From positions 1-64,000 of the forward strand of contig CAZXQG010000004.1 in the NCBI GenBank assembly GCA_964642725.1: a DNA stretch of 64,000 nt. The letters are read 5' to 3'. This DNA is from JAGVPT01 sp964642725 (GTDB taxonomy: Bacteria > Bacteroidota > Ignavibacteria > UBA10030 > UBA8401). The notes under the pieces are model-generated. The model had not been told where the DNA came from. It did not search any database and saw nothing but the letters and a program-made list of their open reading frames with translations. The position numbers and the translations under genes are program-made. Positions 9,152 through 18,566 of the stretch are shown piece after piece. Each line of letters opens with the position of its first letter. The first letter of the stretch is position 1.

Positions 9152-10171
9152 TCAGTGCACCCTCACTTTTATTTCAACCGACATGCCTGGGAGCAGATCG
9201 ACTTGCCGGCGAGGGTCAACACCCGCGCTCCGTTCGATCGAGATCTTTACGGGAACGCGCTGGGTGACCTTCGTGAAATTGCCCGAAGCATTGTTCGGAG
9301 GGATCAACGAGAATTGCGATGCAGTGTTCGCGCCGATCTGAAACACCGTGCCGGAAAACTTTATGTCGGGATATGAATCGACGATAATCTCCACTTTGTC
9401 GCTGGAACGCAGCGCCTCAAGGCTTGTTTCCTCGAGGTTTGCCGTTACCCAGATGTTCTTCAACTCATATACTGAAAAAATAGATTGACCCGCCTGCACA
9501 ACATCTCCGACGAGCGCCCAGCGTTTGGAGACAACGCCGTTCATAGGAGACGCGATGACGGTATTCTTCAGTTGAGTTTCGATGATGCCGAGCTGGGCCT
9601 TCGCCGCAAACGTCTGCGCCCTCGCAATACTGCTCCGCGCCTTTGCAGCCTCAAACTCGCTCTTGGCGTGATCGAACTGTTCTTTAGGAATGATATTTTC
9701 CTTGAATTGAGCCGACGCTCGTTCGAAATCTGTCTGCGCTTTGTCGAGGCTGACTTCTGCGAGAGTAATATTCTCCTGTGCCAGGGCAAGGGATGCCTTT
9801 GCCTGATCCTCCTGCGCACGCAAATCGCTGTCGTCGAGTTTCACGAGTAATTCCCCTTCTTGTACCGTGTCACCTTCATCAACTTGCAGTTGATCGATGC
9901 GTCCAAGAATTTTTGCACTTATCGACACCCTGTTGCCGTCGATATAGGCATCGTCCGTTGTGATAAAATCGCGCGCGTTGATGTAGTACTGCCATGTCAC
10001 AAAGGCAAGGCCGAAGAGAACAATGAATACGGGAATAACAACTTTGAAATTTCGATACAAAGGAAGGGACTCAATTGATTCCTCTTCACCGTTTCCGTTT
10101 TTGGGCTGCAATTCTCGCTGCCCGGACGCAGGCGGCTTTTGTGCGAGGGTTTGGTCGTCTTGCTGTGGCAT
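9152..10171 (-). CDS. HlyD/EmrA-family periplasmic adaptor protein
   Basis: This 339-residue membrane-fusion protein has a basic and acidic cytoplasmic N-terminus, one transmembrane helix (about residues 37-55), a split biotinyl-lipoyl domain (IDQLQVDEGDTVQEGELL and later VIASPMNGVVSKRWALVGD), and an alanine/glutamate-rich helical hairpin at about 110-195 that should reach the TolC channel. The C-terminal barrel includes LLPGMSVEIKVRV. It links the MFS pump to the outer-membrane channel. AAAGGATA lies about seven bases before its ATG. It follows the tetR gene by 26 bases. Confidence 0.9.
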   Translation of the reverse strand: MPQQDDQTLAQKPPASGQRELQPKNGNGEEESIESLPLYRNFKVVIPVFIVLFGLAFVTWQYYINARDFITTDDAYIDGNRVSISAKILGRIDQLQVDEGDTVQEGELLVKLDDSDLRAQEDQAKASLALAQENITLAEVSLDKAQTDFERASAQFKENIIPKEQFDHAKSEFEAAKARSSIARAQTFAAKAQLGIIETQLKNTVIASPMNGVVSKRWALVGDVVQAGQSIFSVYELKNIWVTANLEETSLEALRSSDKVEIIVDSYPDIKFSGTVFQIGANTASQFSLIPPNNASGNFTKVTQRVPVKISIERSAGVDPRRQVDLLPGMSVEIKVRVH

Positions 10172-10197
10172 TAACTATATCCTTTCGTCAAATAAAA

Positions 10198-10812
10198 TTA
10201 TTTGCTTTTAAGAATACCATGAAGCACGGCATTCACAAAGCAAAGTGCTTCTTGTTCAAAAACCGCACGGTCAGACTCGTTTACTGTATGCTGATCGTAC
10301 TCACGGAAGAAGCGCAAATGAAGTCCCTGCAGCACATGAAGAATCATCAGCGCAGTCCTTTGAGGGTGTTCAATGCGAAACTCGCCGGTTTTTTTACCCT
10401 CTTGAAGAATCTGGGTCACGCATCGAGTCTCATGCTCGAGAAAGGCTGCAAACAAACCCGCAAAGATCGGCTTAACATCGTGCCACCCTTGTTGAGGAAA
10501 ATGGCTGAGATTATTGAGACGTTCGGTTAGCTTCAGCCGCAGTTGAACGTACTCCAGCAGTTTTATCTCTGCCGAGTTTTTTTGCTGAAGTGTGCTATGT
10601 GCCTGCCCAAGGAATTCTTCCTGTTCATGCTGAACAACTGACCGGAAGATCGCCTCCTTTGTGGGAAAGTAATAGTAGAGAGACGCTTTTGCCATACCGA
10701 TGTCTTCGGCAATCTCGTCCATCGTCACCTTGGAATAACCAAATGAGGCAAACCTGCGCTGCGCTGAACGCAAAATAACTTCCTCTTTGTCCCTTGTCAG
10801 CTTTTCGTTCAA
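10198..10812 (-). CDS. TetR/AcrR-family repressor of the efflux operon
   Basis: This 204-residue regulator carries an N-terminal helix-turn-helix (FGYSKVTMDEIAEDIGMAKA then SLYYYFPTKEAIF) and a variable C-terminal ligand-binding region. The reading frame stays open upstream to 10950, but the 46 extra residues do not resemble the family and lie across a palindromic operator and an inverted-repeat element. The TTG at 10812 is preferred because AAGGA precedes it by about six bases and it gives the usual TetR length. It is the first gene of the efflux operon and probably represses itself and the pump until a drug binds. Confidence 0.85.
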   Translation of the reverse strand: MNEKLTRDKEEVILRSAQRRFASFGYSKVTMDEIAEDIGMAKASLYYYFPTKEAIFRSVVQHEQEEFLGQAHSTLQQKNSAEIKLLEYVQLRLKLTERLNNLSHFPQQGWHDVKPIFAGLFAAFLEHETRCVTQILQEGKKTGEFRIEHPQRTALMILHVLQGLHLRFFREYDQHTVNESDRAVFEQEALCFVNAVLHGILKSK

Positions 10813-10820
10813 AATCGTCC

Positions 10821-10849
10821 TTTCGACTATATTAGTAAAATAGTCGAAA
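10821..10849 (-). promoter_or_regulatory. Perfect 29-bp operator-like palindrome before tetR
   Basis: TTTCGACTAT, nine spacer bases, then ATAGTCGAAA: a perfect ten-base inverted repeat. It ends only eight bases before the chosen TTG start of the TetR gene and overlaps A/T-rich sequence suited to a promoter (TAATAT within it on the minus strand). Size, symmetry and place fit an autoregulatory TetR operator controlling the whole efflux operon. Binding is inferred. Confidence 0.7.
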
Positions 10850-10872
10850 AAAATTAAAGAAGCAAGTGGGGA

Positions 10873-11024
10873 CAATATTTGGGGGTGATCAATTTTGCGT
10901 TTGCTGCGAGAGGTGACGGACACCTCACTCCAAAAATCGCAATATGCCAAAAGTTTTGGTAGGGTAAATCGGTACGGTGTCCGTCACCTTACCACACTTG
11001 AGCACTACCCAATATTTGGTGGTG
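10873..11024. repeat. Composite element: 13-bp inverted repeat inside 15-bp direct repeats
   Basis: GGTGACGGACACC (10912-10924) is the exact reverse complement of GGTGTCCGTCACC (10976-10988). Outside these lie two near-identical direct repeats, CAATATTTGGGGGTG (10873-10887) and CAATATTTGGTGGTG (11010-11024), differing at one base. The layout suggests a small mobile or structured element. No gene lies within it. Confidence 0.5.
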
Positions 11025-11290
11025 GGTTATTTTGATTAACGGGAGAGAACTTTTATCTGGTTTTTTTCTGAGCCAAAAGATGATGCGCCCCCGGCGCAAA
11101 TGCGCTCCTCTCGCTTCGACGGCCGAGGATTCGCATACTCAGGATGAACATGACCTGTTCACCCTGTCTCAAAGGGACCCCTTCCTGAAGCAAAGGTCGA
11201 AACTTTTTGTCGGGACTCACTTGGGAAGAAATGTTCTCAAACACCATCCAGAACAGAGCGAGTGAAAGGCATGCTCACTCAACATCCCAA
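11025..11290. other. Intergenic stretch with no recognised feature
   Basis: Between the composite repeat and the stop of endonuclease III, no conserved gene, RNA or clear promoter was recognised. Short open frames here give compositionally odd peptides with no familiar motif. It may be decayed sequence. Confidence 0.4.
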
Positions 11291-11935
11291 TCACTTCAAT
11301 GAGGCATAGTACGCACATGCCGTATTCATGACGCACTCTTCACAGTTCGGATTTGTCGGCCGGCAAATTTCCCGGCCAAGAAAAGAAAGCGCCATGCCGA
11401 TGTTATTCCAATTTTCTCGAGCGACCCTGGCCATAAGTTGGCTCTCGATTTTCTTCGGGTCTGTTCCGGCTGCAACGCCGAGCCTCGGCGCAACACGAAC
11501 AACGTGCAAGTCCACGATAATTCCTTCCGCTTCCCCTCCCGATTCACGAATGATGACGTTGGCGGACTTTCTTCCGATGCCTGGCAGCGCAGTCAATCCT
11601 TCCATCGTAGCAGGAATTTTGTCGTCGCTGCCGACGGTTCGTGCGAGGGTCATGAGCCACTTCGTTTTGTTGGCGAAATTCCGGACCTTGCCGATGAATT
11701 TGCGCAGTTCCCTGGCATTAGCTTTCGCCAGTTTTTTCATTGACGGAAACGCTTTCAACAACGCCGGCGCTACGTCATTAATGTGCTTGTCCGAATCCTG
11801 CGCAGAGAGAATAACCATCACGAGCAATTGATAACGATTTTTGTAATCGAGTGGATGTTTTTTCCCTTTGTATTTCTTAATCAGCGGTTGGAGTGCTTTG
11901 TTCCAGTCGATCTTGTGCGGCGGCGATTTTGCCAT
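11291..11935 (-). CDS. nth: Endonuclease III (DNA glycosylase/AP lyase)
   Basis: This 214-residue base-excision repair enzyme removes oxidised pyrimidines and nicks abasic sites. It has the helix-hairpin-helix GLTALPGIGRKSANVII with the catalytic lysine, the aspartate motif as VDLHVVRV (most relatives have VDTHV), and a [4Fe-4S] cluster motif C-x6-C-x2-C-x5-C (CRPTNPNCEECVMNTAC). The ATG at 11935 is chosen because AAGGAG lies eight bases upstream; the open frame continues 25 residues further without a ribosome site. Downstream of it on this strand lies the efflux locus, upstream the addAB pair. Confidence 0.93.
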   Translation of the reverse strand: MAKSPPHKIDWNKALQPLIKKYKGKKHPLDYKNRYQLLVMVILSAQDSDKHINDVAPALLKAFPSMKKLAKANARELRKFIGKVRNFANKTKWLMTLARTVGSDDKIPATMEGLTALPGIGRKSANVIIRESGGEAEGIIVDLHVVRVAPRLGVAAGTDPKKIESQLMARVARENWNNIGMALSFLGREICRPTNPNCEECVMNTACAYYASLK

Positions 11936-12009
11936 GAAGAGTGCTCCTTTAAGGAATTGACGAGTTGTGTTAAAGCTTTTAAACCGTCTGCTCCCGCAGG
12001 CCGACCTCA

Positions 12010-12034
12010 CCCTTCCCTCTCCTACAGGGAAGGG
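12010..12034. repeat. Palindromic hairpin between nth and addB
   Basis: CCCTTCCCT, a seven-base loop, then AGGGAAGGG: perfect nine-base arms. It lies just after the addB stop (reading the minus strand) and before nth. There is no T-run, so it is not a normal terminator. Its core resembles the element inside the LamG gene at 1651-1705. Confidence 0.55.
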
Positions 12035-12037
12035 CTT

Positions 12038-14854
12038 CTAGCCCACCCATTGCGTTCCGCAAATATACGTGAAGGCGCAAGCTCGGCATTCGCGTTCGAG
12101 GTTTTTGGTCGGTTCAAACGGCTGGCCGATATTCATAATCTCGTCCAACAATCCGACGATAATTCTTTCCAGCATCTCGAACTTTTCTGCGGGAGAATCT
12201 GATTCGCTAAAAAGCGGTTCCTCAATTCTCTCGTTAATGTTTTGCCTGCCGAGAAAAATGTACGCAGGAACAATCTCATCTACTCGAATTCCCGCCGCTT
12301 TGGCGTACATCATCGCGTACAACGGCAGCTGGAGAGAACCAATAGACTCGCCCCACGAATCCCGGTTTTCCAGGCTAAGCTTCTTGAAATTTATTCTCGT
12401 ATGCTTTTCACTGCTTCCGGTCTTATAATCGAGAATGTAAACTTTTCCTTCCCGCCGTTCCACCCTGTCCAACTTTCCCTTGAAATGATAGCGACCAATC
12501 GTTGACTCCAGCTTTAATTCGAGATCAACCAACGTTATATTTTTTTCCAATAAAGGGAGTTGATAAATAGTAAGAAAGTCCGTTAAATGCGATGTGATTT
12601 GCTTTTTTAACAGATATGCCGCCCCTATAAGATTGCTGCCGTATTCTTTTGCGAAGATCGTTTCGATGGTGTGTTCAAGCGAGTCAACAGTCAGCGCATC
12701 TTTCTCCAACACCGTATCTCTGAATTTCCGAAAATATTCCGCGAGCGCGGTATGGACGAGGATTCCGACGTCGGCATGTTCTAATTCTCCCGACACTTCT
12801 TCCCGTTCCTGCAACTCCAGCACGTACGCATAGTAAAATCTCAATTGACATTTCAGATACGTATCCAGGGCAGTTGCGTTGAATGAAAAATCCTTCATAG
12901 AAGCAGTTACTGTTTCGGTTTTCGGTATTGCCGCGGGCGTCACATTTTCAAGATGAATCCGGTATCGAAGTGTTTGAAGATACTTGTTTGCATCAACTGT
13001 CGTCTCCTGCTGCTCCTTTTCCCACAACAATTTCTCAATGTACCTGCTTTTCTCTTTTTTCCCGTCCTGGATGAAAAAAAGATGCACTTCCTTTGCACCG
13101 TGTACTAAGCAGCTGAAATAGTACTCAGCCATGCGTTCCCTGTCCCGGAATGTGGAAAGCCCGAGCGATTCCCGCAGTTTCATCGGCAGCAAAACGTCGT
13201 GCCCTTTATTGCCGGGGAGAATATGATCATTGGCATCGAGGATAAAGACCTTGTCGAATTGCAGGTTCCGTGTTTCCAGAAAACCAAGCACTTGCAGCCC
13301 ATGGAGCGGCGTTCCGGTAAACGGAACTTCTGCTGCGGCAACATAATTCCTAAAAAACGAGACATATTCGATAAATTCGTTGAATTGGCGGCCCGACAAG
13401 AGCGAAGTTGCTACGGCATCAAGAGTGTCGACCATCGCTTTTGCGAACGGATGAAAATATGGATGCAGATGTGCCGTGCTGTGATCGTTGACATAACTGA
13501 GAAGACCGATCGTTTTCGACGCGAACGCACCGATGTTCTCAACAATCTCAAATTTTCGAAGTGTATTCGAATGGATATCAATCAAGTGGTTTTTCAGCTC
13601 CTCTGCCGACACGTTTTCACCAATTCCCGCAACCCGTTTTGCGGCCCGTTCGAACAACGCCCGGTTGCCCTCCAACTCTTCGAGCGAAAACAATCCCGCT
13701 GAATGTTCCTTGAGAAACAATTCTTCAATCGTGTTGAAGAGAATGCGTGTGACATCCGACCGGGTTCCGAAGCGAATGTTTTTAGTATACGGATGAAGAA
13801 CAAATTTGATGTAATCCGAAACTGCATACCGGTTTTCGTATTTCGAGATGATCAATTCCATCAATGTCTCGAGGAAGCCGTACACGGGTGTGCGCGTCAG
13901 CGGATATCCGAGGGAAATATTGTATTCGTCCTCTGGAAGAAGCGCGAGGGTTTGGTGAATGACGGGAAAAAGCGTCTCCGCCGCCGGCAACACAACTGCC
14001 GTCCTGTCAAACACAAATCCATCGACCTGCTTCAACTCATCCACCTTCTTCGTGAGTGCAAACACCTGGCCATGGGTGTCAGCACTCCGATAGAAATAGA
14101 ATGATGGCTTTGCCGCTTCGTACGCCGGCACCTCCGGCGAGAAGCCGAGTTCCTTCATCAGATTGCCGATGCCAGGACCGTTCTGAAAAACCAGCGCGAC
14201 ATTGCTGAGCGTATTGAAATGCTTGACAATGACCTGTTCGGAATTCGTAAGAGCGAAGAATCCGCTAAAAATAATTTTGGAGCAGCCATCGAATTTTATT
14301 TCCGCAACCCGCTCAGCCACTGTCCGGTATTTCATCGAACGCGTAGTGAAGTGTCTCTTTTCGGCGAGAGCGTAGAATTGTTCATAAAAAACAAGCAGTG
14401 AAGTCAACCCGCTAAAGGCGATTCCGGAAAGAGCCTCCCTGACTCTATGGAGGGGGATATTTGCCATCCATACCTCTTCCAGCTCGGCGAAAATTTTCAT
14501 CCCGAGAGGCAAAAACGAATCGAACGATGTAAAATGATCCCCGCCAATCCGCCCGGTATCGGCTAAGTAGATCTCGTGCAGTAGCGCCGTAGCGTCCAGC
14601 GACTCCAGTGTTCTTTCCGGCAATTGCAACTTTTCCCGCCAGATATAGTCGATAAAATTGTCGATTGAAAAAATCCTTGGCGGGAGAAAGCTTCCGCCTG
14701 CCCTTTCTGTCAGCGCCCTGCGCAATGCGTGGGCCGGACGCTTTCCAGGGAACACGACAATGTTGTTCGAAAAGTCCCGGCCGTTCTGAGCGAGCAAAGG
14801 AACAATCTCATTGATCAAATTATTGCCCGCTGGAATGAGGACGACGGTGCTCAT
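12038..14854 (-). CDS. addB: AddB/RexB-type nuclease subunit (PD-(D/E)XK)
   Basis: This 938-residue partner of AddA acts in processing of double-strand DNA ends for recombination. The N-terminal part is an inactivated helicase-like region: the usual P-loop position reads LIPAGNNLINEIV with no GKT. The C-terminal part has the nuclease motif (KGKLDRVERREGKVYILDYKTG) and cysteines able to hold an iron-sulfur cluster: one before the nuclease core (YLKCQLRFYYAY) and a cluster ERECRACAFTYICG near the end. It overlaps the addA stop by four bases (ATGA), so the two are translationally coupled. Overall similarity to AddB is by architecture, and RexB-like naming would be equally valid. Confidence 0.82.
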   Translation of the reverse strand: MSTVVLIPAGNNLINEIVPLLAQNGRDFSNNIVVFPGKRPAHALRRALTERAGGSFLPPRIFSIDNFIDYIWREKLQLPERTLESLDATALLHEIYLADTGRIGGDHFTSFDSFLPLGMKIFAELEEVWMANIPLHRVREALSGIAFSGLTSLLVFYEQFYALAEKRHFTTRSMKYRTVAERVAEIKFDGCSKIIFSGFFALTNSEQVIVKHFNTLSNVALVFQNGPGIGNLMKELGFSPEVPAYEAAKPSFYFYRSADTHGQVFALTKKVDELKQVDGFVFDRTAVVLPAAETLFPVIHQTLALLPEDEYNISLGYPLTRTPVYGFLETLMELIISKYENRYAVSDYIKFVLHPYTKNIRFGTRSDVTRILFNTIEELFLKEHSAGLFSLEELEGNRALFERAAKRVAGIGENVSAEELKNHLIDIHSNTLRKFEIVENIGAFASKTIGLLSYVNDHSTAHLHPYFHPFAKAMVDTLDAVATSLLSGRQFNEFIEYVSFFRNYVAAAEVPFTGTPLHGLQVLGFLETRNLQFDKVFILDANDHILPGNKGHDVLLPMKLRESLGLSTFRDRERMAEYYFSCLVHGAKEVHLFFIQDGKKEKSRYIEKLLWEKEQQETTVDANKYLQTLRYRIHLENVTPAAIPKTETVTASMKDFSFNATALDTYLKCQLRFYYAYVLELQEREEVSGELEHADVGILVHTALAEYFRKFRDTVLEKDALTVDSLEHTIETIFAKEYGSNLIGAAYLLKKQITSHLTDFLTIYQLPLLEKNITLVDLELKLESTIGRYHFKGKLDRVERREGKVYILDYKTGSSEKHTRINFKKLSLENRDSWGESIGSLQLPLYAMMYAKAAGIRVDEIVPAYIFLGRQNINERIEEPLFSESDSPAEKFEMLERIIVGLLDEIMNIGQPFEPTKNLERECRACAFTYICGTQWVG

Positions 14855-17800
14855 GAAACATTCTTGATTGTTTTCAAATCAACGTACGCAATGCACCCAC
14901 CGACTTCTTTGTTCGGGTAAATTTCTTTCAGCATCCCCATATAATTTCTCACTTGAACGATGTACTCGGCTTCATTTTCGTTTCCGCCGGTTTTAAAGTC
15001 GATAACGATGATATTCTTCGGGTCAATAACGATCCTGTCTGCCCGATACAATGCGCCGTCGCGGCGTGTAAGCTCTTGCTCACGCAGCACAGTTCTCCCC
15101 TCTTTTTGTCGAAACCATTCATGGATGCCGCCCTCGGCCAAATATTGAAGAATGGTCGATCGTACTTGGTCCGGCGAATCAGGGACGGGCATTTCACGGC
15201 CCACGCGCGCGATTGCGGCATCGACCTGCATACCGGGATCGTCTATGAGAAACTCGATATTCGAAAAGACGCTGTGGACAAAATCCCCCCTTTTCGCTTC
15301 CTGTGCCCCAACGCTCTCGTACGTCTGAACGGCAAGCGGTTTTCTTATCGTATGGTGAAACGGCGTGAAAATATTTTCCTGTTGAACCTTGCTTGCTGTG
15401 ACGAGAGGCTTCGGAGCGGGTTCATATCCTTTTTGAGGAAGAAATCTTGTAGGTTCCTTCCGCTCTTTTTTGAATACGCCGACGATATACATTTCTTCTT
15501 CGGCCCTCGTGAAGGCAACGTACAGTTTGTTGAAGGCATCCACTGTATCACGGAATTGTTCCTTTTCCAGCAGTACGCGAACGGTGTCAACGTTTTCCGC
15601 GATCTTTTTATTAACCTTGATGATCGATACAGAATGGCCGGCTTCGTCCAGCAGAAAACTTTTTCCCCGCGGATGCTGGTCATACAACAAGACAATGACT
15701 ACGGGAAATTCGATTCCTTTTGCCTTGTGGATTGTCATTACCTGTAAAGCGTCGATATCTTTGGGAACATCGATCCTCCATATGTCGTCGGTTGTTTCAT
15801 CGTCGGAAAATTCGAGAAAGTTCTTCATCGTATTCACCCCCTGCTCCTCGAAGGTCTTTATCACTTCAAGCAGCTTCACCAAAGAGGCTTCTTCATCCGC
15901 AGATGTAGTAAACACATCGAAAATTTTGTATGCCTCCGATACTAAATCGTAGAGAGGCAGATATCCGACAACATTAAAAAGATGCTCGAAATATTCGTCC
16001 CACGTATTTTTGAAATGCTCCCGGAAGGCCGCATACAGCGGGCCGCGGCCGCTAGCCCTTGCGTCAACGATAAATCGGCTTATGTCCTGTCGCACCAAGC
16101 CGCTTTTTCTCTTTTCAAGAGCGTTGCTGAAAACATTGCCGAGAACAAACGTTGCAAAAGAGAGGTCGTCAACGGGCGAATCAAGGAACCGGAGAAGCGC
16201 AATGAACTCGCCGGCGCTCTTTCGGCGCCTCACGTCGAGCGTGCTGTGCGAAATAATCGGAATTCCTTCTTCGTTAAGCCAGCCGCTGACTTCAATGACA
16301 GTACTGTTGTTCGGTGTAAGAATTGCGATTTCACTGCTGCGGTACCCGCGGGAACGGCACTCGCGAACAATTCCGAGAAGGCCGTGTCGTTCGGGAGAAC
16401 CGCCATCCTGTTCTTCGACAACATCGACCTCGACATATCCCTTGCCCGCATGGTCCGGCGTCACATGCTGTTCATACGTCGACAGTCCGCTCGCTGCGGC
16501 TTCATTGGCGAACCCTTCGCCCGGAATAACAGAGTGAAATACTTCTTTGTTGAACAAAACAATTTTTTCGAAACTCCTATAATTCATGTCGAGCGTTTTC
16601 ACCTCATGATGAGCAGACGGAAACGGGTTTGCTTCCGTTAACTGCTTCATGATACGCCAATCGGCGTCGCGGAAGCCGTAGATCGATTGTTTTGTGTCCC
16701 CGACGACAAAAAGACTGCCCCCTTTTGACAGCGATTCTTCAATCAGGGGGAATAAGTTCTTCCATTGGATTTGCGACGTATCCTGAAACTCATCGATAAG
16801 ATAATGATAGATCGTCTCGCCGATCTTGAAATAGATCTCCGGCACGGCATCGTTGGTGAGGTGTTCGGCGAGCGACCGAGTGACGTCGTCGATAAAAATC
16901 TGTCCATATTGTCTTTTCAGTTTTTCTACCGTTTGCTGCAGCAGCAAGTACGCCTCAGCGTACGGCTGATAGTATTGTTCAACGTAACGATTGAAGAATT
17001 GACGGAGGAGTTTATTCAGTTGTTGATGTTCACGGTTAATCTCCCCAACCCGCTTCTCGTTCGCTGCCGTTTCACTCTTCCCTTTAGGTTTGTTGACAGG
17101 GCTGGCCCGCAGTTTCCTCTCAATCAACGCGTGAATATTCCCCGTCATAATCAATTCAAGGTCATCGGCGAAAAGGCTGTTGACAGCCAGCCCCGATTTT
17201 CTTATCAGCGCGTCAACCTTCAACGCCTGCGTTGTGATTTCCTCTCGCAGAAGGACGAGAGCTGCGGATGAATCGCTTGAGTTGAGAGGTTTCGTCTGCG
17301 CGGCAACGGCTTTATATATTTCTTTCACATGTTTGGCAAGGTCTCCGTAGGGATTCCACAGAAAATTGCTTTCTCCTTTCCGGTTCTCCGACAGCAATTC
17401 AACAATGTTTTCAACGACATGCGCTTGCGGCGAATTTTCTTTTATCTCTTTCGCAAACACATCAAATGCACGGTCAAAGATGCGGTCTGCGTTGAGAAGA
17501 ATTTCGAAATCGGGATGATAGCCGTAATCAAGCGATGAAGACTTAAAAACTGTGGACATAAAACTGTCGACGGTTTTCACCTGGAAATCAGAGTAGTTAT
17601 CGAGGATTTCATCGATCAGCCGGTCCGCTTTCGATTGGATGTCCGGCAGTTCCATTGAAATCCGACCGCCCAACTCACGCAGTGTCTCTCCATTCCCGAA
17701 CGCCGCAAGCTTTAACAAAGTTAGAATCCGCTGCTTCATCTCCGCAGCAGCGTTGTTGGTGAACGTTATCGCAAGAACGTTTTGAAGAGCATTGTGAGGA

Positions 17801-17931
17801 ATTTTATTCGATAATAAGATTTGGACGTACCGATGCGTGAGTGCATACGTTTTCCCGGCGCCGGCAGAGGCGGTCAAAACTGTCGCTGACGGCAGACGAA
17901 TGTCGGTTTCCTGCTGGCGGCCGGACGGCAT
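14851..17931 (-). CDS. addA: AddA-type UvrD-like helicase/nuclease subunit
   Basis: This 1026-residue SF1A helicase-nuclease has a Walker A (TASAGAGKTYALTHRY, about residue 20), Walker B (LIDEFQDTSQIQW, about 380), motif III/IV (VVGDTKQSIYGFRDADW), motif V/VI (VMTIHKAKGIEFPVVIV and YVAFTRAEEEM), and a C-terminal PD-(D/E)XK nuclease (YRADRIVID then IVIDFKTGG). With AddB it unwinds and resects broken ends to load RecA. No RecBCD genes are present in the window. The gene begins with ATG; the upstream 158 bases up to the thioesterase hold no recognised feature. Confidence 0.9.
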   Translation of the reverse strand: MPSGRQQETDIRLPSATVLTASAGAGKTYALTHRYVQILLSNKIPHNALQNVLAITFTNNAAAEMKQRILTLLKLAAFGNGETLRELGGRISMELPDIQSKADRLIDEILDNYSDFQVKTVDSFMSTVFKSSSLDYGYHPDFEILLNADRIFDRAFDVFAKEIKENSPQAHVVENIVELLSENRKGESNFLWNPYGDLAKHVKEIYKAVAAQTKPLNSSDSSAALVLLREEITTQALKVDALIRKSGLAVNSLFADDLELIMTGNIHALIERKLRASPVNKPKGKSETAANEKRVGEINREHQQLNKLLRQFFNRYVEQYYQPYAEAYLLLQQTVEKLKRQYGQIFIDDVTRSLAEHLTNDAVPEIYFKIGETIYHYLIDEFQDTSQIQWKNLFPLIEESLSKGGSLFVVGDTKQSIYGFRDADWRIMKQLTEANPFPSAHHEVKTLDMNYRSFEKIVLFNKEVFHSVIPGEGFANEAAASGLSTYEQHVTPDHAGKGYVEVDVVEEQDGGSPERHGLLGIVRECRSRGYRSSEIAILTPNNSTVIEVSGWLNEEGIPIISHSTLDVRRRKSAGEFIALLRFLDSPVDDLSFATFVLGNVFSNALEKRKSGLVRQDISRFIVDARASGRGPLYAAFREHFKNTWDEYFEHLFNVVGYLPLYDLVSEAYKIFDVFTTSADEEASLVKLLEVIKTFEEQGVNTMKNFLEFSDDETTDDIWRIDVPKDIDALQVMTIHKAKGIEFPVVIVLLYDQHPRGKSFLLDEAGHSVSIIKVNKKIAENVDTVRVLLEKEQFRDTVDAFNKLYVAFTRAEEEMYIVGVFKKERKEPTRFLPQKGYEPAPKPLVTASKVQQENIFTPFHHTIRKPLAVQTYESVGAQEAKRGDFVHSVFSNIEFLIDDPGMQVDAAIARVGREMPVPDSPDQVRSTILQYLAEGGIHEWFRQKEGRTVLREQELTRRDGALYRADRIVIDPKNIIVIDFKTGGNENEAEYIVQVRNYMGMLKEIYPNKEVGGCIAYVDLKTIKNVS

Positions 17932-18090
17932 AATGCGTTGTCTCGAAATTGAAATGAAAGATGAAGTTTCTAAAACAAAATATCCAAACCTATGAAAGTT
18001 TGGACATTCAACAAGAATAATGGAAACACCGCTGCTGCGTTCGCGTTCTTGCAGGTCGTTTGTACGCCTGGGTTGGCGGGAGCCATTACC

Positions 18091-18507
18091 TCAGACCGAA
18101 TATTTTGCGACGATCCATTCGGGAATGATTTCCGCCCTCCCCGTTTTCTGATTCACCATTGTGTAATGAACGAAGCCTTCGCATGAAAGCTTCTTGTTTT
18201 CTTTCTTGAGGATTTCAAATCGAACTTTCACGCCGTCCTTCAGCACTTCCTCGATCCATGTGCGGACTACGATTCTTTCCCCTAAACCCAGCGGGCGCTT
18301 GTGTTCGACATGGGTGGTATTGACGACCCAGCCGTAACCGAGCGCAATGAACTCTTCCATCTTCATTTTATAGCAGCGCTCCATCTGGTCGTACCGGGCG
18401 GCAAGAACGTAGTCCAGATACCTCGTGTTGTGAACGTGGTTGTTCATGTCGATATCGTCGGGGCGAACCTGGAGTTCGGTTTCAAACTTGGAGTGTTGCG
18501 GAGCCAT
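18091..18507 (-). CDS. 4-hydroxybenzoyl-CoA thioesterase-fold (hot-dog) acyl-CoA thioesterase
   Basis: This is a 138-residue single hot-dog domain protein. The family signature at the start (VRPDDIDMNNHVHNTRYLDY) contains the catalytic aspartate region of YbgC/FadM-type thioesterases, and the later HKRPLGLGERIVVRTWIEEV strand pattern agrees. It should hydrolyse acyl-CoA in the cytoplasm; chain length is unknown. ATG at 18507 is preferred over an upstream in-frame start because AGAGGAA lies about six bases before it. It stands upstream of addA in the same direction but with a 159-base gap. Confidence 0.85.
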   Translation of the reverse strand: MAPQHSKFETELQVRPDDIDMNNHVHNTRYLDYVLAARYDQMERCYKMKMEEFIALGYGWVVNTTHVEHKRPLGLGERIVVRTWIEEVLKDGVKVRFEILKKENKKLSCEGFVHYTMVNQKTGRAEIIPEWIVAKYSV

Positions 18508-18566
18508 AAAATTCCTCTTGCACACACAATACAAACATTTCCGGGAAAAATCAATTCGTCGGGTAG

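Noticed and set aside
10813..10950. N-terminal 46-residue extension of the TetR protein
   Set aside because: It overlaps a perfect operator palindrome and part of an inverted-repeat element and does not resemble the family; a TTG with a ribosome site follows.
11032..11265. 77-codon open frame between tetR and nth
   Set aside because: Composition is unlike neighbouring proteins, no motif, and it begins in the composite repeat.
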